From contig DATEDN010000023.1 in assembly GCA_035281645.1 (NCBI GenBank), positions 1 to 7,369 of the forward strand: a DNA stretch of 7,369 nt, read 5' to 3'. Shown here piece by piece: positions 1 to 6,626 of this stretch. This stretch comes from JACCTH01 sp035281645. GTDB lineage: Bacteria > Actinomycetota > Acidimicrobiia > Spongiisociales > ZC4RG35. The notes beneath the pieces were generated by a model. The model worked only from the letters and a program-made list of their open reading frames with translations. It was not told the origin of the DNA and did no database searches. Numbering within the stretch: the stretch's first letter is position 1; each line of letters starts with the position of its first letter. Made by a program: the position numbers and the translations under genes.

Positions 1-1268
1 AGGACGTCGTTGCGGATCAGGTCCTCCAAGGATTCCCTCTCCACGACGAGCCGGGCTTTTCCGTCCGACACGAAGACCACGGCCGGACGGGGCACTTTGT
101 TGTAGTTGGAACCCATCGAGTGCCCATAGGCCCCCGTCACCGGCATCGCCAGGTAGTCGCCCACCACCAGATCCTCCGGAACCAGAGCCTCTCTCACCAG
201 GACATCCCCGCTCTCGCAATGCTTGCCCACAACCCGCACCCTTCGGGTACGGTCGGCCTCCACCGCCCGCGGGAGGAAGGCCTCATAGCCGGAGCCATAA
301 AGGACGGGCCGCGGGTTATCGCTCATGCCACCGTCGACGGAGACATATGTGCGGATACCGGGAATCTCCTTCACTGTCCCGACCGTATAGATGGTGATGG
401 CGGCGGCGGCGGCGATCGCCCTGCCAGGCTCGGCGGAGAGAATCACGTCGAGGCGGGCATCGTCAGCCGCCGACTTGATAATTCCGGCATATTCGGTGAT
501 CGACGGTGCCTTCTCCCCGGCCATGTAGGCCACTCCTAACCCGCCTCCCATCGACAGCTCCTCCAATCGGTGGGAACGGACGAAATCGGCCATCGCTGCC
601 AGGGCAGAGGAGAACGAACTGACCCGGAAAACCTGGGAGCCAATGTGGAGATGGCATCCCCGCAGCCTGATGCCGGGGTTGGAGCGGGCGGCGTTGACGG
701 CGGCACTCGCCAGCCCGGTGGAAAGGGTGAACCCAAACTTGGAGTCATCCTGGCCGGTGGCGACATAGTGGTGGGTGTGAGCTTCGATGCCCGGAGTTAC
801 TCGAATCAACGCATCGAAAACGTGGCCGGTGCGATCGTGGAGTTCAATGATGCGGTCGAGCTCGTCGAAACTATCGACTACCAGCCTTCCCACTCCTGCC
901 TTGGCCGCCGCCTCCAATTCGTCCATCGACTTGTTGTTCCCGTGCATGACCAGGCGCTCCCCCGGGACACCCGCGGCCAAAGCCACGAACAGTTCTCCTC
1001 CGCTGGCGACGTCGATGCGTAGGCCCTCCTCATGGGCCAGCCTGGCCATCGCCAGGCACAGGAATGCCTTGCCGGCGTAGACGGCCTGTTCCCCGAAGGC
1101 AGCCACGGTCTCCCGGCACCTGGCCCGCAAGTGGGCCTCGTCGTAGATGAAGAGCGGGGTCCCGAATTCTGTGGCGAGATCCAGCACCGAGCATCCCCCA
1201 ATCCACAATGAACCGTCATTAGCGACTTCCGAAGTATCGGGAAGTAGCGAGATCGGGACGGTGCTCAC
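1..1268 (-). CDS. lysA: Diaminopimelate decarboxylase LysA (3' end cut by window edge)
   Basis: PLP-dependent fold-type III decarboxylase that converts meso-2,6-diaminopimelate to L-lysine and CO2, the last step of lysine synthesis, in the cytoplasm. I translated the minus strand directly. The N-terminus reads VPISLLPDTSEV, followed by IGG and GTPLFIYDE. The PLP lysine is in YAGKAF (about K67). HGNNKS, LHIGSQ, GGGLGVAY, EPGR and SVDGGMSDNPRP follow in family order, then the catalytic CESGD (Cys about 351) and SNYNKVPRP. CESGD and HIGSQ favour diaminopimelate decarboxylase over ornithine/lysine decarboxylases of the same fold. The start is a GTG: an in-frame TAG lies four codons upstream and the PLSLLP-like N-terminus follows at once. 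The ribosome site is weak (AGAAAAG). About 422 codons are visible and the sequence ends in EDLIRNDV, so only a few C-terminal residues should be missing. It lies 30 bp downstream of the FAD oxidoreductase gene, probably in the same transcript. Confidence 0.95.
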   Translation of the reverse strand, partial: MSTVPISLLPDTSEVANDGSLWIGGCSVLDLATEFGTPLFIYDEAHLRARCRETVAAFGEQAVYAGKAFLCLAMARLAHEEGLRIDVASGGELFVALAAGVPGERLVMHGNNKSMDELEAAAKAGVGRLVVDSFDELDRIIELHDRTGHVFDALIRVTPGIEAHTHHYVATGQDDSKFGFTLSTGLASAAVNAARSNPGIRLRGCHLHIGSQVFRVSSFSSALAAMADFVRSHRLEELSMGGGLGVAYMAGEKAPSITEYAGIIKSAADDARLDVILSAEPGRAIAAAAAITIYTVGTVKEIPGIRTYVSVDGGMSDNPRPVLYGSGYEAFLPRAVEADRTRRVRVVGKHCESGDVLVREALVPEDLVVGDYLAMPVTGAYGHSMGSNYNKVPRPAVVFVSDGKARLVVERESLEDLIRNDV

Positions 1269-1298
1269 GACGCTTTTCTACCAGGGTGGTTGAGGGAC

Positions 1299-2672
1299 TC
1301 AGCGACCTGTCAACAATCGCAGAGCGCCAGTCAAAAACCGAGAGGGCTTTCCGGTCCGCCTCTCCATCCGATCGGCCGCCGGAGCCAAAGCGGTGGCGAG
1401 GTTGACACCGACGAAGCGCAGTGGTTCTGGCTCCCATTTCGGGGGGCGATGACCAACCCAAGGCAGTCGAGTGATGTCGGTATCGCGGCCGAGGATCAGG
1501 TCGGCGAGGGTTCGTCCAGCAAGATTGGAAGCGGCCACTCCCTCGCCGGCGTAACCACCGGCGTGTCCGAGGCCAGTTCCTCGGTCATAAACCACCGCCG
1601 GCCTCCAATCCCGCGGCAAGGCCACCGCCCCACCCCAACGGTGAGTTATGCGAGCTCGGGCGAGCTCGGGGAACAGGCTCCGAAGAATGCCAGCTACGGC
1701 ATCATGAACGCGGGGCTGGCGGTCGTAATCCGACCGCAAGTTTGAGCCAAAGTGATAACGGGCTCCCCTTCCGCCAAACGCGAGACGATCGTCGGCGGTT
1801 CGTTGGCCGTAGATGATCAGCTGCCGCGCATCCCCGAAGACCTCCCGGCGGGCGAATCCATAGGAGTCCCAGAAGTCGGCTCCCAGCGGTTCCGTCGCCA
1901 CCATCAGCGAGTAGGCGGGAACGAAGTCGCGACGATGTCCGGGGAAGTTGAGGCTGAAGACCTCGGTCGCCCGGATGACGGACGGCGCCCGCACCGTCCC
2001 TCGGTCGGTCCTAACCATGCCGGTGTTGATGTGAGTCGCCCGGGTTTGTTCGAGGATGGTGACCCCGAGCTCCTCGACCGCGCGGGCGAGCCCGCGCACG
2101 AGTTTGAAAGGGTGAATCGCCGCCGCGTGTGGAGTAAATATGGCACCGAGAGCTCCCGACACCCGACTTGGCAATTCGGCTGGCGAGAGCCAAGCAAAGT
2201 CAGATTCGTCAAATCCCCATTGGCGTTCGTCGGCCAGTGTCTCCCGAAGATTCGTCACGTGGGCTTCGTTGGTGGCAAAGGTGAGGATGCCGCCTTTTTG
2301 GAAGTCGCAGTCGATGCCTTCTTCAGCGGCGACTTTGCCGACCTCGTCCACCGTCCTGAACATCTCACGATAAAGGGCAACCACGGCCTCACGCCCGTGA
2401 GCTTTCTGCAGGCGTTCCCGGTTGCCGGCGATCTCGCCCGCACACCAACCGCCATTACGGCCGGAAGCGCCGTATCCAGCAATCTCCGCTTCGACCACGA
2501 GCACGCGCAGGTCGGGCTGCGCCCGCTTCAGGTAATAAGCCGTCCACAATCCGGTGTAGCCGGCTCCAACGATCGCCACGTCGGCAACGGTGTCGCCCCG
2601 CAGCGCCGGTCGGGGTTCGAGTGGATCGGTAGTGCTGTCGTGCCAGAAACTGAGCGACCGATACGGATTCAA
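1299..2672 (-). CDS. FAD-dependent oxidoreductase, DAO family (amine/amino-acid oxidase-like)
   Basis: A 457-residue flavoprotein of the D-amino-acid oxidase/glycine oxidase fold, distantly like gamma-glutamylputrescine oxidase. Such enzymes oxidise a C-N bond of an amine or amino acid to an imine, which hydrolyses to an aldehyde or keto acid. Residues 31-61 form the Rossmann FAD site: DVAIVGAGYTG, then a beta strand ending in Glu (VLVVEAE). GASGRNGG follows at 68-75. The middle has SLMVATEPL and YGQRTADDRLAFGGRG. The C-terminal half has THRWGG, then GHAGGYAGEGVAASNLAGRT, which closes the FAD site. A tail of about 55 residues follows LPWVGHR. I chose TTG at 2672: it overlaps the aminotransferase stop as TTGA, has GAGG 4 nt upstream, and places the GxGxxG motif at residue 36, normal for the family. 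The frame stays open upstream to 2795, but that extension lies in the aminotransferase gene and looks non-homologous. The exact substrate is unknown; an amine from the neighbouring pathway is my inference. Confidence 0.87.
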   Translation of the reverse strand: MNPYRSLSFWHDSTTDPLEPRPALRGDTVADVAIVGAGYTGLWTAYYLKRAQPDLRVLVVEAEIAGYGASGRNGGWCAGEIAGNRERLQKAHGREAVVALYREMFRTVDEVGKVAAEEGIDCDFQKGGILTFATNEAHVTNLRETLADERQWGFDESDFAWLSPAELPSRVSGALGAIFTPHAAAIHPFKLVRGLARAVEELGVTILEQTRATHINTGMVRTDRGTVRAPSVIRATEVFSLNFPGHRRDFVPAYSLMVATEPLGADFWDSYGFARREVFGDARQLIIYGQRTADDRLAFGGRGARYHFGSNLRSDYDRQPRVHDAVAGILRSLFPELARARITHRWGGAVALPRDWRPAVVYDRGTGLGHAGGYAGEGVAASNLAGRTLADLILGRDTDITRLPWVGHRPPKWEPEPLRFVGVNLATALAPAADRMERRTGKPSRFLTGALRLLTGR

Positions 2673-4018
2673 TCTGCCTCGTCGAGATGGGAGGGCAGCG
2701 AACCCGCCAATTCCAGCGCCGAGACCAGGGCGTCCGAGAAAACCTCCAGGGTCTGCGCTACATCCTCCATCGTGTGGGCGGCGGAGATGAACCACGGTTC
2801 ACGAGCATCGATGCAAGGCATGACCCCGCGGTGGATCATTCCGGCGATGAGCGCTGAATACAAGCGAGCATCGTGCCCGGCAATATCGCGATACTCGGTG
2901 GGTCGTCCTTCGCCCAGGTAGATCGAGAACATCGACGGATGGCCAATGACCTGGCTCTCAACACCAAATTCGACCAGCACCCTGGCAAGGCCCTCCATCA
3001 AAGCCAATCCCACCTTTTCGATCCGGGCGTATGCATCAGTGGTCTGCAGCTGGGTGAGAGTGGCTTTGGCAGCGGCGGTCGAAATACCATTGCCGCCGTA
3101 GGTCCCGGCTTGGGCGATGCCACCGAGGCGCCAGCCATCGACCATCTCGCTGGACAACGCGACGGCCGCCACCGGGAAGCCGTTGCCGAGAGCTTTGGCA
3201 TAGGTGGCAATGTCGGGAACCACTCCGAAGGTCTCGACCGCTCCGCCGAGTGCAAAGCGGAAACCGGTCTTGACCTCGTCGAAGATCAGGACTGTTTCCG
3301 TCTCCGTGCACAGCCGCCGCACCGTCTCGAGGAAACCGGGTTCCGGAAGGATGCCGAAAGCGTTGCCGGCGGCCGGCTCGATGATCACCGCCGCGGTCTG
3401 GTGCCCGTAGTCGGCGAAGTAGTCGAGGACGGCCGCAGTGTCGTTGAAAGGCAAGGTCCTGACGTAACTGCGAATTCCCTCAGGAATCCCGCTCGAGTTT
3501 TGAAAGGGGATGGGCCGCAGGCGGGAGCCGAGGTGGGCCGGCGGCGCCCCGGCCGTGGTGAAGAGTACATAGTCGTGAGTGCCGTGATAGTGGCCTTCGA
3601 ACTTGACGATCAGGTCGCGCCCCGCCCAGCCCCGAGCCAAGCGCAGGGCATGCATCGTTGCCTCCGTGCCGGTGTTGGTGAACCGAATCCGGTCAGCCCA
3701 CTTGACCGCCTCGAGGACGGCCTCGGCTGCTTCCACCTCGCGACGCTGGGTCATGGCAAAGGTTGTCCCATCGTGGGCCGCCGCCACCACCGCCTCTGTC
3801 ACAACTGGGTCGGCGTGGCCAAGAATGATCGGGCCCCAGGCACACTGGTAGTCGATGTAGCGCTTGCCGTCCATGTCGTAGACGTATGCGCCCTCTCCGC
3901 GGTCGATAACGATGGTGTCCTCGTCACCGAGATAACGGAAGCCACTGGAGACGCCGTTGACGAGGCTCCGGCGGGCGCGCGCAAACCACTCGCCGGTCCG
4001 GGGTCCCTGCATGCTCAT
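2669..4018 (-). CDS. Class III PLP aminotransferase, glutamate-1-semialdehyde aminomutase-like
   Basis: A 449-residue fold-type I PLP enzyme. It contains YDMDGKRYIDY, WGPIILGHADP, the cofactor phosphate-binding TNTGTEAT (about 114-121), FEGHYHGTHDY, EPAAGN, the ring-nitrogen Asp in LIFDEVKTGFR (about D247) and the Schiff-base Lys in YAKALGNGFP (about K275), then QAGTYGGNG. The overall pattern is that of glutamate-1-semialdehyde aminomutase (HemL). However, the Lys segment reads AKALGNG rather than the HemL-like GKIIGGG, and the genes around it are catabolic. I therefore infer an omega-amine or amino-acid transaminase rather than a haem enzyme. The chosen start is ATG 4018 (MSMQGPRTGEW); ATG 4012 is also possible, and the frame runs open to 4087 without good support. 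No clear Shine-Dalgarno site precedes it, which fits a leaderless or near-leaderless transcript. Its stop overlaps the start of the FAD oxidoreductase, suggesting translational coupling. Confidence 0.9.
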   Translation of the reverse strand: MSMQGPRTGEWFARARRSLVNGVSSGFRYLGDEDTIVIDRGEGAYVYDMDGKRYIDYQCAWGPIILGHADPVVTEAVVAAAHDGTTFAMTQRREVEAAEAVLEAVKWADRIRFTNTGTEATMHALRLARGWAGRDLIVKFEGHYHGTHDYVLFTTAGAPPAHLGSRLRPIPFQNSSGIPEGIRSYVRTLPFNDTAAVLDYFADYGHQTAAVIIEPAAGNAFGILPEPGFLETVRRLCTETETVLIFDEVKTGFRFALGGAVETFGVVPDIATYAKALGNGFPVAAVALSSEMVDGWRLGGIAQAGTYGGNGISTAAAKATLTQLQTTDAYARIEKVGLALMEGLARVLVEFGVESQVIGHPSMFSIYLGEGRPTEYRDIAGHDARLYSALIAGMIHRGVMPCIDAREPWFISAAHTMEDVAQTLEVFSDALVSALELAGSLPSHLDEAD

Positions 4019-4061
4019 CGCTGGGGAAAATCTAACCCGGGCACCACTACTGTCGCGGCCC
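4019..4061. promoter_or_regulatory. Divergent start region with possible back-to-back promoters
   Basis: This 43-bp gap separates the starts of the aminotransferase (minus) and the aldehyde dehydrogenase (plus), so both transcripts must begin in or very near it. On the minus strand, GCGACA (4056-4051), a 16-bp spacer and TAGATT (4034-4029) resemble -35 and -10 boxes and would start RNA about 4 nt before the ATG. On the plus strand, TACTGT (4048-4053) fits TANNNT and sits 8 nt before the GTG, consistent with a leaderless mRNA; I see no convincing -35 for it. Neither gene has a clear Shine-Dalgarno site, which supports short leaders. If both readings hold, the two promoters overlap. The boxes are eye-matched and weak. 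Confidence 0.35.
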
Positions 4062-5495
4062 GTGGCCACACAGCTCGAGCTCTTCATCGCCGGGGAATGG
4101 ACCGCCGGTACCGGAGAAGGCGCCTACGAGCTGCGATCGCCAGGCACCGGCGAGCATCTGGCCGACGTGCCCCGGGCCTCGCAGGCAGATGTCGATCGGG
4201 CAGTGGCTGCCGCGCATGCGGCCTCGGAGGAGATGCGCCATTGGTCGGCGTTCGAGCGAGCCGAGCTTTGCCTCAAAGCCCATGAGTTGTGGCAAGAGCG
4301 GGTGGAGGAAATCGCCCGGATTTTGACCATGGAGCAAGGCAAGCCGTGGCGGGCCGAGTCGATCGACGACATCGCCGAATCCGGCGACTATCTGCATATC
4401 GCCGCTGAAGATGTGAAGCGGCTGAAAGGCGAGCTCATTCCAACCACGGAGCGGAATCGGCGAATGTTCACCGTGAGACGACCGGTGGGCGTCTGGGCGT
4501 CGATCACTCCCTGGAACTTTCCGGTGATGATTCCGATGGAGACCGTTGGGCCTGGCCTGGCCACCGGCAACGCCATCATCGTCAAGCCACCTTCCCACAC
4601 CTGTTGGGCGATGCTCGAAGCGGCGCGGGTGATAGAGGAGGCAGGGTTTCCGAAAGGTGCCCTGTCGGTGATTCCAGGGGACGGTGACGTCGGCCAGTGG
4701 TTAGTCACACATCCCGGGATTCAAGGGATCAGCTTCACCGGCTCTTCCGAGACCGGGAAGCGCATTGTGGCGGCCATGGGTCTCAAGCGGTCGATCATGG
4801 AGATGTCGGGGAACGGGCCCTTGATCGTTGCCGGCGACGCCGATGTCGAAGCCGCAGCGGTGGCCGCCGTCTATGGGGCCTACTACAACGCCGGTCAGGT
4901 GTGTACCGCCACCGAGCGGGTGATCGTTATGGAGCACCTCCACGACGAATTCGTCGACGCCACCCTCAAGGCAGCGGAGGTCGTCCGCTTGGGAGATCCG
5001 ATGTCGGACGAGACCACGATGGGTCCCCTTAACAATGAGGCGGTAGCCGCCAAGATGGATCGTCATATCTCCGACGCCGCCAGCAAGGGCGCGGAGGTCC
5101 TGATGGGCGGCGGCAGAGCCGAAGGCCACCCCACCAACCTGTACTACGAGTTCACGGTTTTGGATCGGGTGCCAGAGGACGCCTTGGTTTCCCGTGAAGA
5201 GTCCTTCGGGCCCGTGGTGCCGATTCTCGTCGCCCAAGACGACGAGGACGCGATCGGAATCGCCAACCGAACCCACCTCGGCTTGCAAGCGGCGGTGTTT
5301 ACCAACGACGTCTCGAAGGCTTTCTGGTATGCCGACCACATTCGGAGTGGGACCGTGATCGTCAACGATTCCACCGACTTCTGGGAGACCTTCCAGCCTT
5401 TCGGTGGTGCCGCCGGTACCGAGACCGGCTGGGGCCGCCAACGGATCGAGGAGTTCACCGACCTCCAGACCGTCGTCTTCAACCTGAAGCCCTGA
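4062..5495 (+). CDS. NAD(P)-dependent aldehyde dehydrogenase (succinate-semialdehyde dehydrogenase-like)
   Basis: A 477-residue enzyme of the ALDH superfamily that oxidises an aldehyde to a carboxylic acid with NAD or NADP. Motifs from the GTG start: LFIAGEW at the N-terminus, ITPWNFP (Asn about 152), the cofactor lysine in IIVKPPS (about K175), the Rossmann loop SFTGSSETGK (224-233), the general-base Glu in EMSGNGP (about E247), the catalytic Cys in NAGQVCTATE (about C281) and EESFGPV (about E380). The set is complete and the length is typical. The Glu loop reads EMSGNGP rather than the usual ELGGKNP/ELGGNAP, a mild deviation. GTG 4062 is chosen because the LFIGGEW-like start follows directly. 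The frame is open back to 3957, but that part overlaps the divergent aminotransferase. The neighbouring transaminase, oxidase and ureohydrolase suggest it takes an amino- or semialdehyde. The substrate (succinate semialdehyde, 4-aminobutyraldehyde or other) is not determined by the sequence. Confidence 0.93.
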   Translation: MATQLELFIAGEWTAGTGEGAYELRSPGTGEHLADVPRASQADVDRAVAAAHAASEEMRHWSAFERAELCLKAHELWQERVEEIARILTMEQGKPWRAESIDDIAESGDYLHIAAEDVKRLKGELIPTTERNRRMFTVRRPVGVWASITPWNFPVMIPMETVGPGLATGNAIIVKPPSHTCWAMLEAARVIEEAGFPKGALSVIPGDGDVGQWLVTHPGIQGISFTGSSETGKRIVAAMGLKRSIMEMSGNGPLIVAGDADVEAAAVAAVYGAYYNAGQVCTATERVIVMEHLHDEFVDATLKAAEVVRLGDPMSDETTMGPLNNEAVAAKMDRHISDAASKGAEVLMGGGRAEGHPTNLYYEFTVLDRVPEDALVSREESFGPVVPILVAQDDEDAIGIANRTHLGLQAAVFTNDVSKAFWYADHIRSGTVIVNDSTDFWETFQPFGGAAGTETGWGRQRIEEFTDLQTVVFNLKP

Positions 5496-5497
5496 TC

Positions 5498-5545
5498 TTC
5501 TTGCGTAAATCTGGTCACGTAAACGTGACCAGATTTACGCAAGAA
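5498..5545. repeat. Perfect 23-bp inverted repeat (hairpin, possible terminator or operator)
   Basis: Arms 5498-5520 and 5523-5545 are exact reverse complements with only AA between them; an RNA hairpin would realistically have a TAAA loop. The core reads GGTCACGTAAACGTGACC and the outer part reads TTCTTGCGTAAATC. The stem begins 2 nt after the aldehyde dehydrogenase stop and ends 7 nt before the ureohydrolase ATG, filling 48 of the 57 intergenic bases. No U-tract follows on either strand, so it is not a canonical intrinsic terminator. It could be a U-less terminator, an RNA-processing or stability element, or a symmetric protein-binding site. Confidence 0.9.
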
Positions 5546-5552
5546 TGAACTG

Positions 5553-6581
5553 ATGCCGCACGACTCCTACTCGAGGCCCTACGAGGAGCGAGCGAAGGAG
5601 ATCCCCTTCGCATCGGCGGAGTACATCTCCTTTGCCTCTCGGAACTCGTTTCTGGGAGTGCCGCCGCGCAAACTCGACGATCTTGGCGACGGACGAGTCG
5701 TCATCCTCGGCGCCCCCTTCGACTGGGGCACCACCTACCGCCCGGGGGCACGCTTCGGGCCCCAAGCCATCCGCGAAGCCGATTACGGCGCCATGGACGG
5801 ATACCGGCCCCACCTACCGACCGGTATCGATCCCTTGCAGACGCTGGGCGTGGTTGACATCGGCGATGTTTACGTAGTGCCCGGACAGGTCGAACTCTCG
5901 CTTGAACGGATCATCGCCACCGTCGAGGCAGTAACGGCGGCCGGCAAAATTCCCGTCATCCTCGGTGGGGACCACACCGTGACTTATGCCAATGCCACCG
6001 GCGTCACCAACGCGCTGGGAAAAGGCGAGGTGGCCGTGGTCCATTTCGATGCTCACGCCGACACCGGGGTGAGCCAGAACGGAACTCTTTACGGTCACGG
6101 GACGCCGATGCGCCGGCTGGTCGAGTCGGGCGCTGTCCCCGGGCATCGCTTCGTCCAGGTCGGACTCCGGGGGTACTGGCCCGAGCCCGAAGTCATGCAA
6201 TGGGGACGTGAGCAGGGAATGCGCGCCTATCTCATGAACGAGATCGAAGATCGGGGGCTTAAGGCCGTGGTCGACGAGGCCGTCACCTACTCGCTCGAGG
6301 GTGGGGCGAAGGGAGTTTTTCTCTCCATCGACATCGACGTGGTCGACCCGGGCTTTGCCCCCGGCACCGGCACTCCCGAGCCGGGAGGCTTGAGTTCTCG
6401 CCAGCTGCTCGACACCGTTCGCCGGCTCGCCCGTGAGCTGCCGGTGGTGGGGGCCGACGTGGTCGAGGTCTCCCCGCCCTACGACGGCCCCGGCCAGATC
6501 ACTGCCTATCTGGCCAACCGGGTGGTGCTCGAAATCCTCAACGGGCTGGCCGAGAAAGGGCCCTCGACCAACGAGTTGTGA
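5553..6581 (+). CDS. speB: Ureohydrolase, agmatinase/guanidinobutyrase family
   Basis: A 342-residue binuclear-manganese hydrolase of the arginase/agmatinase fold. It splits a guanidino compound into an amine and urea in the cytoplasm. All metal ligands are visible: H141 in ILGGDHTVT; D166, H168 and D170 in HFDAHADT; D260 and D262 in LSIDIDVVDP. H182 in YGHGT, APGTGTPEPGG (269-279) and E305 in DVVEVSPPYD complete the active site. PFDWGTTYRPGARFGP (55-70) is the usual N-terminal signature. The family is clear but the substrate is not: agmatine, 4-guanidinobutyrate and 3-guanidinopropionate enzymes share these motifs, so the symbol speB reflects family only. ATG 5553 is the only reasonable start; the Shine-Dalgarno is poor (AAGAA) and lies inside the 3' arm of the upstream palindrome. 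It follows the aldehyde dehydrogenase on the same strand by 57 bp. Its stop codon lies inside a second inverted repeat. Confidence 0.93.
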   Translation: MPHDSYSRPYEERAKEIPFASAEYISFASRNSFLGVPPRKLDDLGDGRVVILGAPFDWGTTYRPGARFGPQAIREADYGAMDGYRPHLPTGIDPLQTLGVVDIGDVYVVPGQVELSLERIIATVEAVTAAGKIPVILGGDHTVTYANATGVTNALGKGEVAVVHFDAHADTGVSQNGTLYGHGTPMRRLVESGAVPGHRFVQVGLRGYWPEPEVMQWGREQGMRAYLMNEIEDRGLKAVVDEAVTYSLEGGAKGVFLSIDIDVVDPGFAPGTGTPEPGGLSSRQLLDTVRRLARELPVVGADVVEVSPPYDGPGQITAYLANRVVLEILNGLAEKGPSTNEL

Positions 6582-6617
6582 GGATTTACGCGGCCTGAGG
6601 CCGTGTAAATCCTCACA
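6577..6617. terminator. 19-bp-arm hairpin at convergent gene ends, possible bidirectional terminator
   Basis: Arms 6577-6595 and 6599-6617 pair over 19 positions with a single G/T mismatch (a G-U wobble on the plus-strand RNA) and a TGA loop. The arms contain GTGAGGATTTAC and CGGCC and their complements. The left arm covers the ureohydrolase stop codon (6579-6581). The right arm ends 9 nt before the stop of the convergent DUF4349 gene. This position is typical for a terminator shared by two converging genes, but no U-tract follows on either side. It shares GATTTACGC with the palindrome at 5498-5545. Confidence 0.7.
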
Positions 6618-6626
6618 GAAGGGGGT

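Noticed and set aside
120..1022. Plus-strand open frames opposite lysA
   Set aside because: The minus-strand translation is an uninterrupted LysA with all catalytic motifs, so these frames are shadows.
1..1268. Reading the decarboxylase as an ornithine/lysine or carboxynorspermidine decarboxylase belonging to the polyamine cluster
   Set aside because: The LHIGSQ, MSDNPRP and CESGD motifs are those of diaminopimelate decarboxylase. Genomic context alone does not outweigh them.
1269..1298. Short imperfect inverted repeat (ACCACCCTGGT) between the FAD oxidoreductase and lysA
   Set aside because: The arms are only 4 bp, with no U-tract or other support, so it is too weak to call a terminator or operator.
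1651..1670. Tandem 10-bp repeat CGAGCTCGGG x2 inside the FAD oxidoreductase gene
   Set aside because: The reading frame and the family-like sequence (FPEL...ITHRWGG) continue through it without a shift, so it looks like chance codon repetition rather than a duplication event.
2673..2795. Upstream extension of the FAD oxidoreductase (41 residues before the TTG)
   Set aside because: It lies in the aminotransferase coding sequence, is rich in Gly/Arg/Pro, and would give an unusually long stretch before the FAD motif.
1752..2921. Long plus-strand open frame (389 codons) opposite the FAD oxidoreductase and aminotransferase
   Set aside because: It is antisense to clearly homologous coding sequence and its translation has low-complexity Arg/Ser/Pro/Gly composition with no recognisable motif. 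Long antisense frames are common in GC-rich DNA.
3957..4061. Upstream extension of the aldehyde dehydrogenase
   Set aside because: It overlaps the divergent aminotransferase start, and the family N-terminus (LFIAGEW) begins right after the GTG at 4062.
2873..4285. Long plus-strand open frame (470 codons) opposite the aminotransferase
   Set aside because: It is antisense to a gene with intact PLP motifs and runs into the aldehyde dehydrogenase in another frame. The translation shows no family features.
4701..5441. Minus-strand open frame (246 codons) opposite the aldehyde dehydrogenase
   Set aside because: It mirrors the codon pattern of the real gene on the other strand and has no recognisable domain or start context.
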